A stretch of DNA of 64,000 bases from Shimwellia blattae DSM 4481 = NBRC 105725 (GCF_000262305.1 NC_017910.1:1612001-1676000); one strand, 5' to 3'. Positions 42,468 to 51,450 are shown, counted from the stretch's first letter. A program made the numbers and translations. The notes: a model not told the origin generated them from the sequence alone.

Positions 42468-43376
42468 CTATTCTCCCGGAGCAAAGGCCGGATCTTCATT
42501 AATGATGGCGTTTACCGCATCAATAAATACCGGTAACGCCGGGTTAGGGTTCGATTTTGAATAGACCAGAAAATTGTGTGCCTGAATACTGGCTCCTTCA
42601 ATAGTGAGATAGGAAATATTAGGAAAGCCCAGGGTTTTTGCCGAAGCGGGCACAATAGAACAGCCGAGCCCGGCACTGACCATCCCCAGAATGGTGTGGG
42701 TCTGGGCGAACTCATATTTATAGTTGGGCGTTATTTTATTAAAAATAAACAGATCGCTGATGCGATCATAAAACGTTCGTGCCTCGTTCGGGCTGTAGCA
42801 AAAAAACGTTTCATTATTAAATGCCGTGAGCGGTATTTTGCGTTTGCGGGCGAGGGGGTGCTCAGAATGAAATGCCGCCACAAAGGTTTCCCGGGTTAAC
42901 GGTAAATAGGTCAGTAGAGGATCCGGTGGGACATGGCGCACAAAACCGACATCAATCAGATTTTCCGCAATCGCGCTGACCTGCTTTTGCGAGACCTGCT
43001 CATAAAGCTGAAAATCCAGCCCCGGGAGCCTGGCGGTCATCTGTTTGAGTAGCCGGGGAATAAATTGCCAGGAAAATACCGCCGTAAAACCCAGCCGCAA
43101 AGTTCCGGCAAAGCCCATGGCGCGCTGGTGGGCCGAGGACTGAAGCTGATCGGCCAGCTTCAGGATCAGCCGCGACTCCCTGAGCACATGCTCCCCCATA
43201 TGGGTGAGATTCACATGGCGGTTATTTCTGGCGAATAGCGCACATCCCAGGCTCTTTTCCAGTAGCTGGATCTGGCGACTTAGTGGTGGCTGGGTAATAT
43301 GCAACCGGGCAGCAGCCCGCCCGAAATGCAGCTCCTCAGCCACGGCAATAAAACAGCGCAACTGGTATAAATCCAT
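42468..43376 (-). CDS. LysR-type transcriptional regulator
   Basis: 302 aa. N-terminal winged HTH (MDLYQLRCFIAVAEELHFGRAAARLHITQPPLSRQIQLLE) and a periplasmic-binding-like effector domain (about 90-295). It reads away from the 2-hydroxyacid dehydrogenase gene, the usual arrangement for a LysR activator of the divergent operon. Its base composition is more A/T-rich than the flanking btu genes. Effector unknown; a hydroxyacid or sugar acid is a reasonable guess from the context. Confidence 0.9.
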   Translation of the reverse strand: MDLYQLRCFIAVAEELHFGRAAARLHITQPPLSRQIQLLEKSLGCALFARNNRHVNLTHMGEHVLRESRLILKLADQLQSSAHQRAMGFAGTLRLGFTAVFSWQFIPRLLKQMTARLPGLDFQLYEQVSQKQVSAIAENLIDVGFVRHVPPDPLLTYLPLTRETFVAAFHSEHPLARKRKIPLTAFNNETFFCYSPNEARTFYDRISDLFIFNKITPNYKYEFAQTHTILGMVSAGLGCSIVPASAKTLGFPNISYLTIEGASIQAHNFLVYSKSNPNPALPVFIDAVNAIINEDPAFAPGE

Positions 43377-43383
43377 GATTCAA

Positions 43384-43463
43384 TTCTTATATCAATGAAT
43401 GCCGAATTTATATTAGACATGGAATAATCCGCTGTCCATCATCGTGATAAATAACCATGATGG
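43384..43463. promoter_or_regulatory. Divergent control region of the LysR cassette
   Basis: 96 bp between divergent starts. ATTCTTATATCAATGAAT (43383-43400) is a dyad with the T-N11-A shape of LysR sites. A second inverted repeat, CCATCAT (43436-43442) and ATGATGG (43457-43463), overlaps the ribosome-binding region of the dehydrogenase. Their role as operators is inferred from position and symmetry only. Confidence 0.45.
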
Positions 43464-43472
43464 AGAGCGCAA

Positions 43473-44426
43473 ATGATACAAAATATCGCTACAACCCGGC
43501 CGCATATTTTATTAACGCAGCCTTTACCGGAACCGGTTGAAAAAATACTACTTCGCGACTATGAGGTGCACCGCCTTTATCTGGCCCATGATGCGAACAG
43601 TATGCTGTCTGACATTGCCCCCCTGATCCAGGGGGTGGTTACCGGCGGGGCGAAGGGGTTCTCCCGGGAGTTAATGGCCCAGCTACCGGCATTAAAAATT
43701 GTCGCCATCAGCGGCATCGGCACCGATGCGGTTGATCTGGCGTACGCCGCCCGGCGGGGGATTTATGTCACCACCACGCCGGATATTCTGACCGATGATG
43801 TGGCCGATATGGCTATGGGGCTGATTATCGCCACCCTGCGGCGGATGAGCGAAGCCGAACATATTGTGCGCACCGGCCAGTGGCCCGGGAGCACGCTCCC
43901 CCTGGCGCGCAAAGTGAGCGGCGCCACACTTGGCATTATTGGCCTTGGCCGGGTAGGGCAGGCTATCGCCCGGCGGGCGGTGGCGTTCAGTATGCCGGTG
44001 CGCTACACCAGCCTCACCCCCTGTGAGCATGTGGATTACACCTTCGTGGAGGATGTGCACGAACTGGCCCGCCAGGTGGATGTCCTGGTGCTGGCGGCCT
44101 CTGCAGACAGCGGCCAGGTGATTGTCAGCGATACGGTGATCGAGGCGCTGGGGCCAGACGGGTATTTCATTAATGTCGCCCGGGGTAAACTGGTGGATGA
44201 AGCCGCACTGCTGGATGCCCTGATCCACCGGCGGATAGCCGGGGCCGGGCTGGATGTCTTTGCCCGGGAGCCCCATGTACCGGAAGCCTTTTTCACCCTG
44301 CCTAATGTTACCCTGCAGCCCCACCGGGCCAGCGCCACCACCCAGACGCGTATCGAAATGGGAATGCGGGTGCTGGAGAATCTGGCCGCCTGTTTTAACG
44401 GGCAGCAGCCCCCACACCGGGTATAA
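43473..44426 (+). CDS. D-isomer-specific 2-hydroxyacid dehydrogenase
   Basis: 317 aa NAD(P)-dependent dehydrogenase. The Rossmann GxGxxG is IGLGRVG (~156-162). The catalytic triad is R237 (NVARGKLVDE), E266 (DVFAREP) and H284 (LQPHRAS). The sequence resembles glyoxylate/hydroxypyruvate reductases and related hydroxyacid dehydrogenases; the exact substrate is open. TGGAGAG precedes the ATG. It is followed after 30 bp by an MFS acid-sugar-type transporter, so the pair probably imports and oxidises or reduces a hydroxy acid under control of the divergent LysR protein. Confidence 0.88.
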   Translation: MIQNIATTRPHILLTQPLPEPVEKILLRDYEVHRLYLAHDANSMLSDIAPLIQGVVTGGAKGFSRELMAQLPALKIVAISGIGTDAVDLAYAARRGIYVTTTPDILTDDVADMAMGLIIATLRRMSEAEHIVRTGQWPGSTLPLARKVSGATLGIIGLGRVGQAIARRAVAFSMPVRYTSLTPCEHVDYTFVEDVHELARQVDVLVLAASADSGQVIVSDTVIEALGPDGYFINVARGKLVDEAALLDALIHRRIAGAGLDVFAREPHVPEAFFTLPNVTLQPHRASATTQTRIEMGMRVLENLAACFNGQQPPHRV

Positions 44427-44456
44427 CGGCTTAGTTTTGTTCTGCACAACAGATGG

Positions 44457-45851
44457 GTGATAACGATGAGCAATCATAAAGAAAGTTATGTTTCCCTGCC
44501 ACGCAGTACACATGTCGGGCGCCGCCGTTACTGGGTGCTGGCGTTAATTTTTATCATTACCGTTATTAACTACGCAGACCGCGCCACCATGTCCATCGCC
44601 GGGACCTCGGTCATCCGGGAGTTGTCCCTGGATCCGATGATGCTGGGGATGATCTTTTCTGCGTTTGCCTGGGCCTATGCCCTCGGGCAGATCCCCGGCG
44701 GCTGGCTGCTGGACAAGTTTGGTGCCCGGCGCGTGTATGGCATCAGCCTTATTTTATGGTCGTTGTTTACCGCCTTACAGGGGACCGTGGGCTGGATGGG
44801 CTTGTCCGGCGTACTGGCGGCCAGCACGCTGTTTCTGATGCGCTTTATGCTGGGGCTGGTGGAGTCCCCGGCCTTTCCCGCCAACTCCCGGATTGTCTCC
44901 TGCTGGTTTCCCACCCGCGAGCGGGGGCTGGCCTCGGCGCTGTTTAATTCCGGGCAATATATGGCAGTGGTGCTCTTTACCCCGCTGATGGCCTGGATAA
45001 CCCACGCCTGGGGCTGGGAGCATATCTTCCTGTGGATGGGGGCGCTGGGTTTAGTGCTGGCGGCGGTCTGGTTTATCTACTACCGGGATCCCCACCAGGA
45101 TCCGCGCCTGAGCCCGCAGGAAAAAGCGCTGATGAAGGAAGGTGGCGCCCTGGTGGATCTGGATGCCTGTCGGCAGGAGAAGAAACCCGGCCTGAGACTG
45201 GCAGAGATGAAATGCCTGTTTGTCTCCCGCAGTCTGTGGGCGATTTATCTGGGCCAGTATTGCATTACGGCATTAACCTACTTTTTTATTACCTGGTTCC
45301 CGGTGTATCTGATTCAGGGGCGCGGTATGAGCCTGATGCAGGCCGGGTGGGTGGCAGCGCTCCCGGCGATTTGCGGCTTTACCGGCGGCCTGCTGGGGGG
45401 CTACCTCTCCGATATGTTAATCGCCAGAGGCGTGCACCCGTCCCGGGCCCGTAAAACGCCGTTTATTATCGGCATGGGGCTTTCCACCACTCTGGTGTTT
45501 GCCAATGTGGTTGAGTCCGACAGCGCGGTTATCTTCCTGATGGCGATGGCGTTCTTCGGGAAAGGGTTTGCCGCCATTGGCTGGGCGGTTATTTCAGATG
45601 TCGCGCCGAAAAATATGGTCGGCCTGTGCGGCGGGGTATTTAACTGTATCGGGAATATTGCCGGTATCATCACCCCGATGGTGATTGGCTATGTGGTATC
45701 GGTGACCGGCTCTTTTAACCTGGCCCTCTATTTTGTGGCGGCCCACGGGTTACTGGCGATTATCAGCTATGGGCTGATTGCCGGGCGGTTTGAGCGTATA
45801 CCGGGCTCATCGCCCGAGTGCCTGAGTGACCCGGTATCATCGCATCAGTAG
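44457..45851 (+). CDS. MFS transporter of the anion:cation symporter type (GarP/GudP-like)
   Basis: 464 aa with about 12 helices. The N-terminus RRYWVLALIFIITVINYADR and GGWLLDKFGARRVYG match the hexarate/hexuronate symporters GarP, GudP and ExuT. The likely substrate is a sugar acid or small hydroxy acid. The start ATG at 44457 could be replaced by ATG 44466 (MSNHKES). It is the last gene of the inserted cassette, and its stop lies 7 nt before a long hairpin. Confidence 0.87.
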   Translation: MITMSNHKESYVSLPRSTHVGRRRYWVLALIFIITVINYADRATMSIAGTSVIRELSLDPMMLGMIFSAFAWAYALGQIPGGWLLDKFGARRVYGISLILWSLFTALQGTVGWMGLSGVLAASTLFLMRFMLGLVESPAFPANSRIVSCWFPTRERGLASALFNSGQYMAVVLFTPLMAWITHAWGWEHIFLWMGALGLVLAAVWFIYYRDPHQDPRLSPQEKALMKEGGALVDLDACRQEKKPGLRLAEMKCLFVSRSLWAIYLGQYCITALTYFFITWFPVYLIQGRGMSLMQAGWVAALPAICGFTGGLLGGYLSDMLIARGVHPSRARKTPFIIGMGLSTTLVFANVVESDSAVIFLMAMAFFGKGFAAIGWAVISDVAPKNMVGLCGGVFNCIGNIAGIITPMVIGYVVSVTGSFNLALYFVAAHGLLAIISYGLIAGRFERIPGSSPECLSDPVSSHQ

Positions 45852-45857
45852 TACACT

Positions 45858-45920
45858 GCCCGGCGGGTATTGTTTCGTTAAGGTTTAACTTGTTGGTTTA
45901 ACGAACAATCCACGCCGGGC
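45858..45920. repeat. 63-bp imperfect palindrome between the MFS gene and btuE
   Basis: Outer stem GCCCGGCG (45858-45865) with CGCCGGGC (45913-45920). A 3x3 internal loop follows, then inner stem ATTGTTTCGTTAA (45869-45881) with TTAACGAACAAT (45898-45909) and a single bulged T. The apical loop is about 16 nt. There is no T-run on the plus strand (AAAAGG follows). It sits exactly at the right junction of the inserted cassette. Confidence 0.75.
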
Positions 45921-45998
45921 AAAAGGTTTGGAAATTAACCGGATGATGTGACTATAGTATATTCTCCAGAGACAACTCTCCTGCGCTGAGGAACTGCT

Positions 45999-46550
45999 AT
46001 GCAACAGTCACTTGTTACTATCCCCGTTACCACCCTGGACGGGCAACCCACCACGCTTGCCCACTGGCCTGATCAGGTGCTGCTGGTGGTGAATGTGGCC
46101 TCAAAATGCGGCCTGACCCCTCAGTATGAACAGCTGGAGGCACTGCAAAAACAGTACCAGTCCCAGGGGTTTGCGGTACTGGGCTTCCCCTGCAACCAGT
46201 TCCTGGGCCAGGAGCCGGGCAGCGCCGAAGAGATTAAAACCTTCTGTAGCACCACCTACGGGGTTACCTTCCCGATGTTCAGCAAGATTGATGTCAACGG
46301 TGAACACCGCCACCCTCTGTATCAGGCGCTGATTGACGCCGCACCAGAGGCCATTTTCCCGGAAGGCAGCGGCTTTTATGAGCGGATGGCCAGCAAAGGC
46401 CGGGCTCCGGCACACCCGGGGGATATTTTGTGGAACTTTGAAAAATTCCTGATTGGCCGTGGCGGCCAGGTGATTGCCCGTTTCTCGCCGGATATGACCC
46501 CGGATAACCGCCACCTGATTGCGGCGCTGGAAATGGCGCTGGCGGCCTGA
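45999..46550 (+). CDS. btuE: Thioredoxin/glutathione peroxidase BtuE
   Basis: 183 aa glutathione-peroxidase family enzyme. Peroxidatic cysteine C37 in NVASKCGLTPQYEQLE, with the conserved Gln in LGFPCNQFLGQEPGS and WNFEKFLIGRGG completing the Cys-Gln-Trp site. GAGGAACTGCT precedes the ATG. It is encoded within the B12-import cluster but is not needed for B12 uptake. The stop overlaps the btuD ATG by 1 nt (TGATG). Confidence 0.96.
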   Translation: MQQSLVTIPVTTLDGQPTTLAHWPDQVLLVVNVASKCGLTPQYEQLEALQKQYQSQGFAVLGFPCNQFLGQEPGSAEEIKTFCSTTYGVTFPMFSKIDVNGEHRHPLYQALIDAAPEAIFPEGSGFYERMASKGRAPAHPGDILWNFEKFLIGRGGQVIARFSPDMTPDNRHLIAALEMALAA

Positions 46551-47299
46551 TGCTCCCCCTGCTGGCGCTGCAAAACCTGGCGGTCACCGGGCGTCTGGCG
46601 CCCCTGAGCGGCCATGTTTTGCCGGGGGCATACCTGCACCTTGTCGGGCCGAACGGGGCGGGCAAGAGCACGCTGCTGGCCTGCATGGCGGGGTTGCACC
46701 CCCACCAGGGGGCGTGTTTGCTGAGTGGGCAGCCTGTATCCGGGTGGCCTGCGGCGGCGCTGGCCCACCAGCGGGCCTGGCTTAGCCAGCAGCAGGTGGC
46801 GCCGTTTGCCATGCCGGTCTGGCACTATTTATCGCTGCACCAGCCGCGGGAGTCCGCCCAGGCGGTGATGCTCTCCCTGGCCCGGGCGCTGGGGCTGGAA
46901 GATAAACTCACCCGCCAGGTCAGCCAGCTTTCCGGCGGCGAGTGGCAGCGGGTACGGCTGGCGGCCTGCGTGCTGCAAATTCACCCGGGCTGCCATGACG
47001 GGGGGCGGCTGCTGTTGCTGGACGAACCCATGGCGGGGCTGGATGTGGCGCAGCAGGCGGCGGTTGACCGGGTGCTGGGGGAGCTGCACCAGGCGGGCAT
47101 AACGATTGTGCTGAGCAGCCATGATCTGAACCATACCCTGCGCCATGCAAGCCAGGTATGGCTTCTGAAAGGCGGGGTGCTGCTGGCCCGGGGCGAGCCC
47201 GGTGACGTGCTCAGTGAAGATAATTTAACCCGGGCTTATGGTGTCGGTTTCCGGCATCTGCGGGTAGATGGATACAATATGGTCGTTCCCGTCCCCTGA
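46550..47299 (+). CDS. btuD: Vitamin B12 ABC transporter ATP-binding protein BtuD
   Basis: 249 aa. Walker A GPNGAGKST at 33-41, signature LSGGEWQRVRLAACVLQ, Walker B LLLLDEPMAGLD, switch His in LSSHDLNH. It powers the BtuC dimer encoded 4 kb upstream. Translationally coupled to btuE. Full length compared with E. coli BtuD (249 aa). Confidence 0.96.
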   Translation: MLPLLALQNLAVTGRLAPLSGHVLPGAYLHLVGPNGAGKSTLLACMAGLHPHQGACLLSGQPVSGWPAAALAHQRAWLSQQQVAPFAMPVWHYLSLHQPRESAQAVMLSLARALGLEDKLTRQVSQLSGGEWQRVRLAACVLQIHPGCHDGGRLLLLDEPMAGLDVAQQAAVDRVLGELHQAGITIVLSSHDLNHTLRHASQVWLLKGGVLLARGEPGDVLSEDNLTRAYGVGFRHLRVDGYNMVVPVP

Positions 47300-47382
47300 G
47301 CTGGCGCAACGCTTGCGGGGGAAAGAGGACGGCGCTACATTACGCGAAACCAACTACGCGATAAATAGAGGGATTTAGCGGA

Positions 47383-47847
47383 ATGCGCTACTGGCTACTG
47401 GTCTTTGTGACTCTGATCCTGGCAGGCTGCAGCAGCCACCGGGCTCCGCCACCGAATGCACGGCTTTCTGACTCTATCACGGTTATTGCCCAGTTAAATG
47501 ACCAGCTCAACACCTGGCGCGGCACCCCTTACCGCAACGGGGGCATGAGCCGCCGCGGCGTGGACTGCTCGGCATTTGTGCTGATGACCTACCGCGACCA
47601 GTTCAGCCTGCGGGTGCCCAGGGTGACCACCGATCAGGCGCAGATCGGCACTGAAATCAGCAAAGACGAGCTGCTGCCTGGCGATCTGGTATTTTTTAAA
47701 ACCGGCAGCGGTGAGAATGGCCTGCATGTGGGGATCTATGATACGGATAACCAGTTTATCCACGCCTCCACCAGCCATGGGGTGACCCGCTCTTCGCTGG
47801 ATAATGTCTACTGGCGCAAAAAATTCTGGCAGGCCCGCCGCCTGTAA
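47383..47847 (+). CDS. nlpC: NlpC/P60 family lipoprotein
   Basis: 154 aa. Signal peptide with lipobox LAGC (C16). The NlpC/P60 peptidase domain has catalytic Cys62 in GVDCSAFVLMTY, His in GLHVGIYD (~113) and a third polar residue in HASTSHGV. Probably a murein endopeptidase anchored to a membrane. It follows btuD as in E. coli. Confidence 0.95.
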   Translation: MRYWLLVFVTLILAGCSSHRAPPPNARLSDSITVIAQLNDQLNTWRGTPYRNGGMSRRGVDCSAFVLMTYRDQFSLRVPRVTTDQAQIGTEISKDELLPGDLVFFKTGSGENGLHVGIYDTDNQFIHASTSHGVTRSSLDNVYWRKKFWQARRL

Positions 47848-47939
47848 CGCACATATTCCCCGGGCAACCGGGGAATACCCCTGACACCGCCCGGTGTTTA
47901 AAAACCGCCTGACGCACTACACTGCACTCAGGAGGATTT

Positions 47940-49379
47940 ATGAACCCAACGCCCCGATTTACCAACAGCTGGTATCACCAGTTACCCGGCTTCTATACCC
48001 CGGTACAGCCGTATCCGCTCACCAATACCCGCCTGATCTGGCATAACGCCCCCCTGGCGGATGAGCTCGGGCTGGATCCCGCCCTGTTTGACTCCCCGGC
48101 CGTCTGGGCCGGGGAGCAACTGCTGCCCGGTATGGCGCCGCTGGCCCAGGTCTACAGCGGCCACCAGTTTGGTCAGTGGGCCGGGCAACTGGGCGACGGG
48201 CGCGGGCTCCTGCTGGGCGAGCAGTGCCTGGCCGATGGCTCCGTACGGGACTGGCACCTGAAAGGGGCCGGGCTCACCCCCTATTCCCGGATGGGGGACG
48301 GGCGGGCGGTGCTGCGCTCAACCCTGCGCGAAGCGCTGGCCAGCGAGGCGCTGCACCACCTGGGGATCCCCACCACCCGGGCGCTGAGTGTGGTCACCAG
48401 CGATACGCCGGTCTGGCGGGAGAGCGAAGAGCGCGGGGCGATGCTGATGCGCATTGCCGAAAGCCATCTGCGTTTTGGTCATTTTGAACATTTCTATTAC
48501 CGCAAAGCGCCTGAGAAAGTGCAGCAACTGGCCGATTACGCCATAGCCCGCCACTGGCCTGGGCTGGTGGCGGAGCCCGACCGTTATGAGCTGTGGTTTC
48601 GCGACGTGGTGCAGCGCACCGCCCGGCTGATTGCCCACTGGCAGGCCGTGGGGTTCGCCCACGGGGTGATGAACACCGACAATATGTCCCTGCTGGGGCT
48701 GACCCTGGATTACGGCCCCTATGGGTTTATGGATGACTATAACCCGGGGTTTATCTGCAACCATTCTGACCACCAGGGGCGCTATGCCTTTGATAATCAG
48801 CCTGCGGTGGGGCTGTGGAACTTACAGTGCCTGGCCCAGGCCCTGTCGCCGTTTATTGCGGTCGACACGCTGAACGCCGCGCTGGATCTCTACTCTCCGG
48901 CGCTCTCCCTGGCATGGAGCGGGCATATGCGGGCTAAGCTGGGGCTCTTCACCCCACAGGATGGCGACAACGATCTGCTGGTTGAGCTGTTTAGCCTGAT
49001 GGGCCGGGAAGGCAGTGACTATACCCGCACCTTCCGGATGCTGAGCCTGACGGAGCAACACAGTGCCGCCTCACCGCTGCGCGATGAGTTTATCGACCGC
49101 GCCGGGTTTGATGCCTGGTTTGGCCGCTACCGCCAGCGCCTGCAGGAGGAGCAGACGGATGACAGCCAGCGCCAGGCGCAGATGCTGGCGGTGAACCCGG
49201 CAGTGGTTCTGCGCAACTGGCTGGCCCAGCGGGTTATTGAGCGGGCAGAGCAGGGAGATTATGGACCGCTGCATGAGCTGCACCAGGTGCTGATGCAGCC
49301 CTTCGCCCACCGGGAGGACGATTACACCCACCGGCCACCGGAGTGGGGCAAGCACCTTGAGGTGAGCTGCTCAAGCTAA
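47940..49379 (+). CDS. selO: Protein adenylyltransferase SelO (YdiU)
   Basis: 479 aa pseudokinase-fold enzyme that AMPylates proteins on Ser/Thr/Tyr. N-terminal YSGHQFGQWAGQLGDGRG, the nucleotide-site WHLKGAGLTPYSRMGDGRA, and GVMNTDNMSLLGLTLDYGPYGFMDDY carry the active-site Asp/Asn residues. It ends EVSCSS, with Cys at the position that is selenocysteine in animal homologues. CAGGAGGATTT precedes the ATG. hemP/ydiE, found between this gene and aroH in E. coli, is absent. Confidence 0.96.
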   Translation: MNPTPRFTNSWYHQLPGFYTPVQPYPLTNTRLIWHNAPLADELGLDPALFDSPAVWAGEQLLPGMAPLAQVYSGHQFGQWAGQLGDGRGLLLGEQCLADGSVRDWHLKGAGLTPYSRMGDGRAVLRSTLREALASEALHHLGIPTTRALSVVTSDTPVWRESEERGAMLMRIAESHLRFGHFEHFYYRKAPEKVQQLADYAIARHWPGLVAEPDRYELWFRDVVQRTARLIAHWQAVGFAHGVMNTDNMSLLGLTLDYGPYGFMDDYNPGFICNHSDHQGRYAFDNQPAVGLWNLQCLAQALSPFIAVDTLNAALDLYSPALSLAWSGHMRAKLGLFTPQDGDNDLLVELFSLMGREGSDYTRTFRMLSLTEQHSAASPLRDEFIDRAGFDAWFGRYRQRLQEEQTDDSQRQAQMLAVNPAVVLRNWLAQRVIERAEQGDYGPLHELHQVLMQPFAHREDDYTHRPPEWGKHLEVSCSS

Positions 49380-49403
49380 AAAAATCCCGGCCACAGGCCG
49401 GGA
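49377..49403 (-). terminator. Terminator of aroH
   Basis: Read on the minus strand, TCCCGGCC/GGCCGGGA with a 3-nt loop is followed by about seven T residues. It overlaps the end of selO. Confidence 0.85.
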
Positions 49404-49412
49404 CGGAGGGGA

Positions 49413-50459
49413 TCAGAAGCGGCTGGCAACCGCGTTGAATAACCGGTGCAGCAGGGTTTCGGTATCTTCCCAGTTAAGGCACGGGTCGGTAATCGACTGG
49501 CCATAGACCAGCGGCTGCCCGGGGACAATCTTCTGGGTGCCTTCCCGCAGGAAACTTTCCGCCATCACCCCGGCAATGGCCCGGGAGCCGTTGCGGATCT
49601 GCTGGCAGACGTTGTCGCATACTTCCAGCTGGCGGCGGTGCTGCTTCTGGCAGTTGCCGTGGCTGAAATCGATAACCAGATGCTCCGGCAGATCAAAGCT
49701 GTGCAGGGCATCACAGGCGGCGGCGATATCTTCCGCGTGGTAGTTCGGGGACTTCCCGCCGCGCATAATAATATGGCCGTGGGGGTTGCCGCTGGTCTGG
49801 TAAATGGTCATCTGGCCGTTTTTATCCGGGGATAAAAACATATGGCCCGCCCGGGCGGCGCGGATCGCGTCAATGGCTATCCGGGTGTTGCCGTCGGTGC
49901 CGTTTTTAAACCCGACCGGGCAGGAAAGGGCCGAGGCCATCTCCCGGTGGATCTGGCTTTCTGTGGTGCGGGCACCAATGGCCCCCCAGCTTATCAGGTC
50001 GGCAATATACTGGCCGATCACCATATCGAGGAATTCAGTGGCGGTGGGCACACCCAGCTCGTTAACCTGTAACAGCAGGCGGCGGGCCTGTTCGATACCG
50101 TGGTTCACCCGGTAGGAGCCGTTGAGATCCGGATCGGAAATCATGCCTTTCCAGCCCACCACGGTGCGCGGCTTTTCGAAATAGGTGCGCATCACAATTT
50201 CCAGCCGGGTGTGGTATTTGTCGCGCATCTGGCGGATACGGCGGGCATATTCCATGGCCGCGTCCAGATCGTGAATGGAGCAGGGGCCAACGATCACCAG
50301 CAGGCGGGGGTCGGTGCCGCTGAGGATATTTTCGATCCGCTGGCGGGCTGCGGTAACGGAGGCCGCCACCTCTGTGGAGATAGGATAACGGGAGGCCAGC
50401 TCCGCAGGGGTGACCAGGCTTTCTATACGCGCGGTCCGCAGTTCATCTGTTTTGTTCAT
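49413..50459 (-). CDS. aroH: DAHP synthase, Trp-sensitive isozyme AroH
   Basis: 348 aa class I DAHP synthase joining PEP and erythrose-4-phosphate, the entry to the shikimate pathway. Conserved blocks are LLVIVGPCSIHDLDAAMEYA, MRTYFEKPRTVVGWKG and CPVGFKNGTDGN. It matches E. coli AroH rather than AroG or AroF (MNKTDELRTARIESLVTPAE). The ATG at 50459 gives the E. coli length; in-frame codons upstream lie across the promoter. A TrpR-like operator lies ~150 bp upstream, consistent with tryptophan repression. Confidence 0.96.
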   Translation of the reverse strand: MNKTDELRTARIESLVTPAELASRYPISTEVAASVTAARQRIENILSGTDPRLLVIVGPCSIHDLDAAMEYARRIRQMRDKYHTRLEIVMRTYFEKPRTVVGWKGMISDPDLNGSYRVNHGIEQARRLLLQVNELGVPTATEFLDMVIGQYIADLISWGAIGARTTESQIHREMASALSCPVGFKNGTDGNTRIAIDAIRAARAGHMFLSPDKNGQMTIYQTSGNPHGHIIMRGGKSPNYHAEDIAAACDALHSFDLPEHLVIDFSHGNCQKQHRRQLEVCDNVCQQIRNGSRAIAGVMAESFLREGTQKIVPGQPLVYGQSITDPCLNWEDTETLLHRLFNAVASRF

Positions 50460-50605
50460 GCAATGTCTCGGGAATTGGGTCTTCTCTGCGGTGATATACC
50501 GGGAAGTGATGCCGGTCACAATAAACCAAACCACGCGCGAAGCAAAGCCACGCGCCGGTCCGGCCACCGGGAAGACTGTACCCTAACATATACAACTGTA
50601 TTTTT

Positions 50606-50623
50606 GTACTAGTTTGTCAGTAC
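50606..50623 (-). promoter_or_regulatory. TrpR operator of aroH
   Basis: GTACTAGTTTGTCAGTAC is an 18-bp dyad with GTACT/AGTAC arms and a CTAGT half, close to known trp and aroH operators. On the minus strand CTGACA within it can serve as a -35 element. It overlaps the stop codon of ppsR (50617-50619). Function inferred from sequence and position. Confidence 0.78.
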
Positions 50624-51450
50624 ATGCGCCGGCTCAGCCCCATGATATCGAGGATTTTGGTGGCGATCTCTTCCACCGAAAAGTTGGTACTGTTGATATA
50701 GGGCACCTGGTGTTTACGGTACAGGGCCTCCACTTCGGCGACCTCCATCCGGCACTGGCGCAGGGAGGCATAGCGGCTGTTTTCCCGGCGCTCTTCGCGA
50801 ATAGCGGCCAGCCGCTCCGGGTTAATGGTCAGCCCGAAGAGCTTGTGCTGTAGCGGTTTCAGGGCGGCGGGCAGTTGCAGGTCGTCCATATCATCGGCGA
50901 TAAACGGATAGTTAGCGGCCCGGACACCAAACTGCATGGCCAGATACAGGCTGGTGGGGGTTTTACCGCAGCGGGAGACCCCCAGCAGGATCACCTGGGC
51001 CTGGTCGAGGTTGCGCATCGAGATCCCGTCATCATGGGCGAGGGTGTAATCAATGGCGGCAATACGCGCATCATACTTATTAAGATTACCCGGGGTCAGA
51101 CCGTGGGTGCGGTGGGCCACCGGCGTGGGATCCAGCTTCAGCTCATGCTGGAGCGGGGCCACCAGCGCCTGGACAATATCCTGACAAAACCCCTCGCTTT
51201 GCAAAATAATATTGCGGATTTCCGGCAACACGATGGAGTAGAACACCAGCGGGCGAACACCGGTTTGCTGCCAGATGGCGTTGATCTGCTCTTTCACGGC
51301 CCGCGCGCGGGATTCATTTTCCACAAACGGCAGGGTAATACTGTCGAAGGTGACCGGGAACTGCGACATGACCGCGTGGCCCAGTACCTCAGCGGTGATG
51401 GCAGTACCGTCGGAAATATAAAAAACGTGACGATCGATATAATTATCCAT
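50617..51450 (-). CDS. ppsR: PEP synthase regulatory protein PpsR (bifunctional kinase/pyrophosphorylase)
   Basis: 277 aa DUF299 protein. P-loop GVSRCGKT at 157-164. It inactivates PpsA by ADP-dependent phosphorylation and reactivates it by Pi-dependent dephosphorylation. Start at MDNYIDRHVFYISDG (51450), the E. coli start, rather than an upstream codon. Divergent from ppsA, its target. Confidence 0.96.
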   Translation of the reverse strand: MDNYIDRHVFYISDGTAITAEVLGHAVMSQFPVTFDSITLPFVENESRARAVKEQINAIWQQTGVRPLVFYSIVLPEIRNIILQSEGFCQDIVQALVAPLQHELKLDPTPVAHRTHGLTPGNLNKYDARIAAIDYTLAHDDGISMRNLDQAQVILLGVSRCGKTPTSLYLAMQFGVRAANYPFIADDMDDLQLPAALKPLQHKLFGLTINPERLAAIREERRENSRYASLRQCRMEVAEVEALYRKHQVPYINSTNFSVEEIATKILDIMGLSRRMY

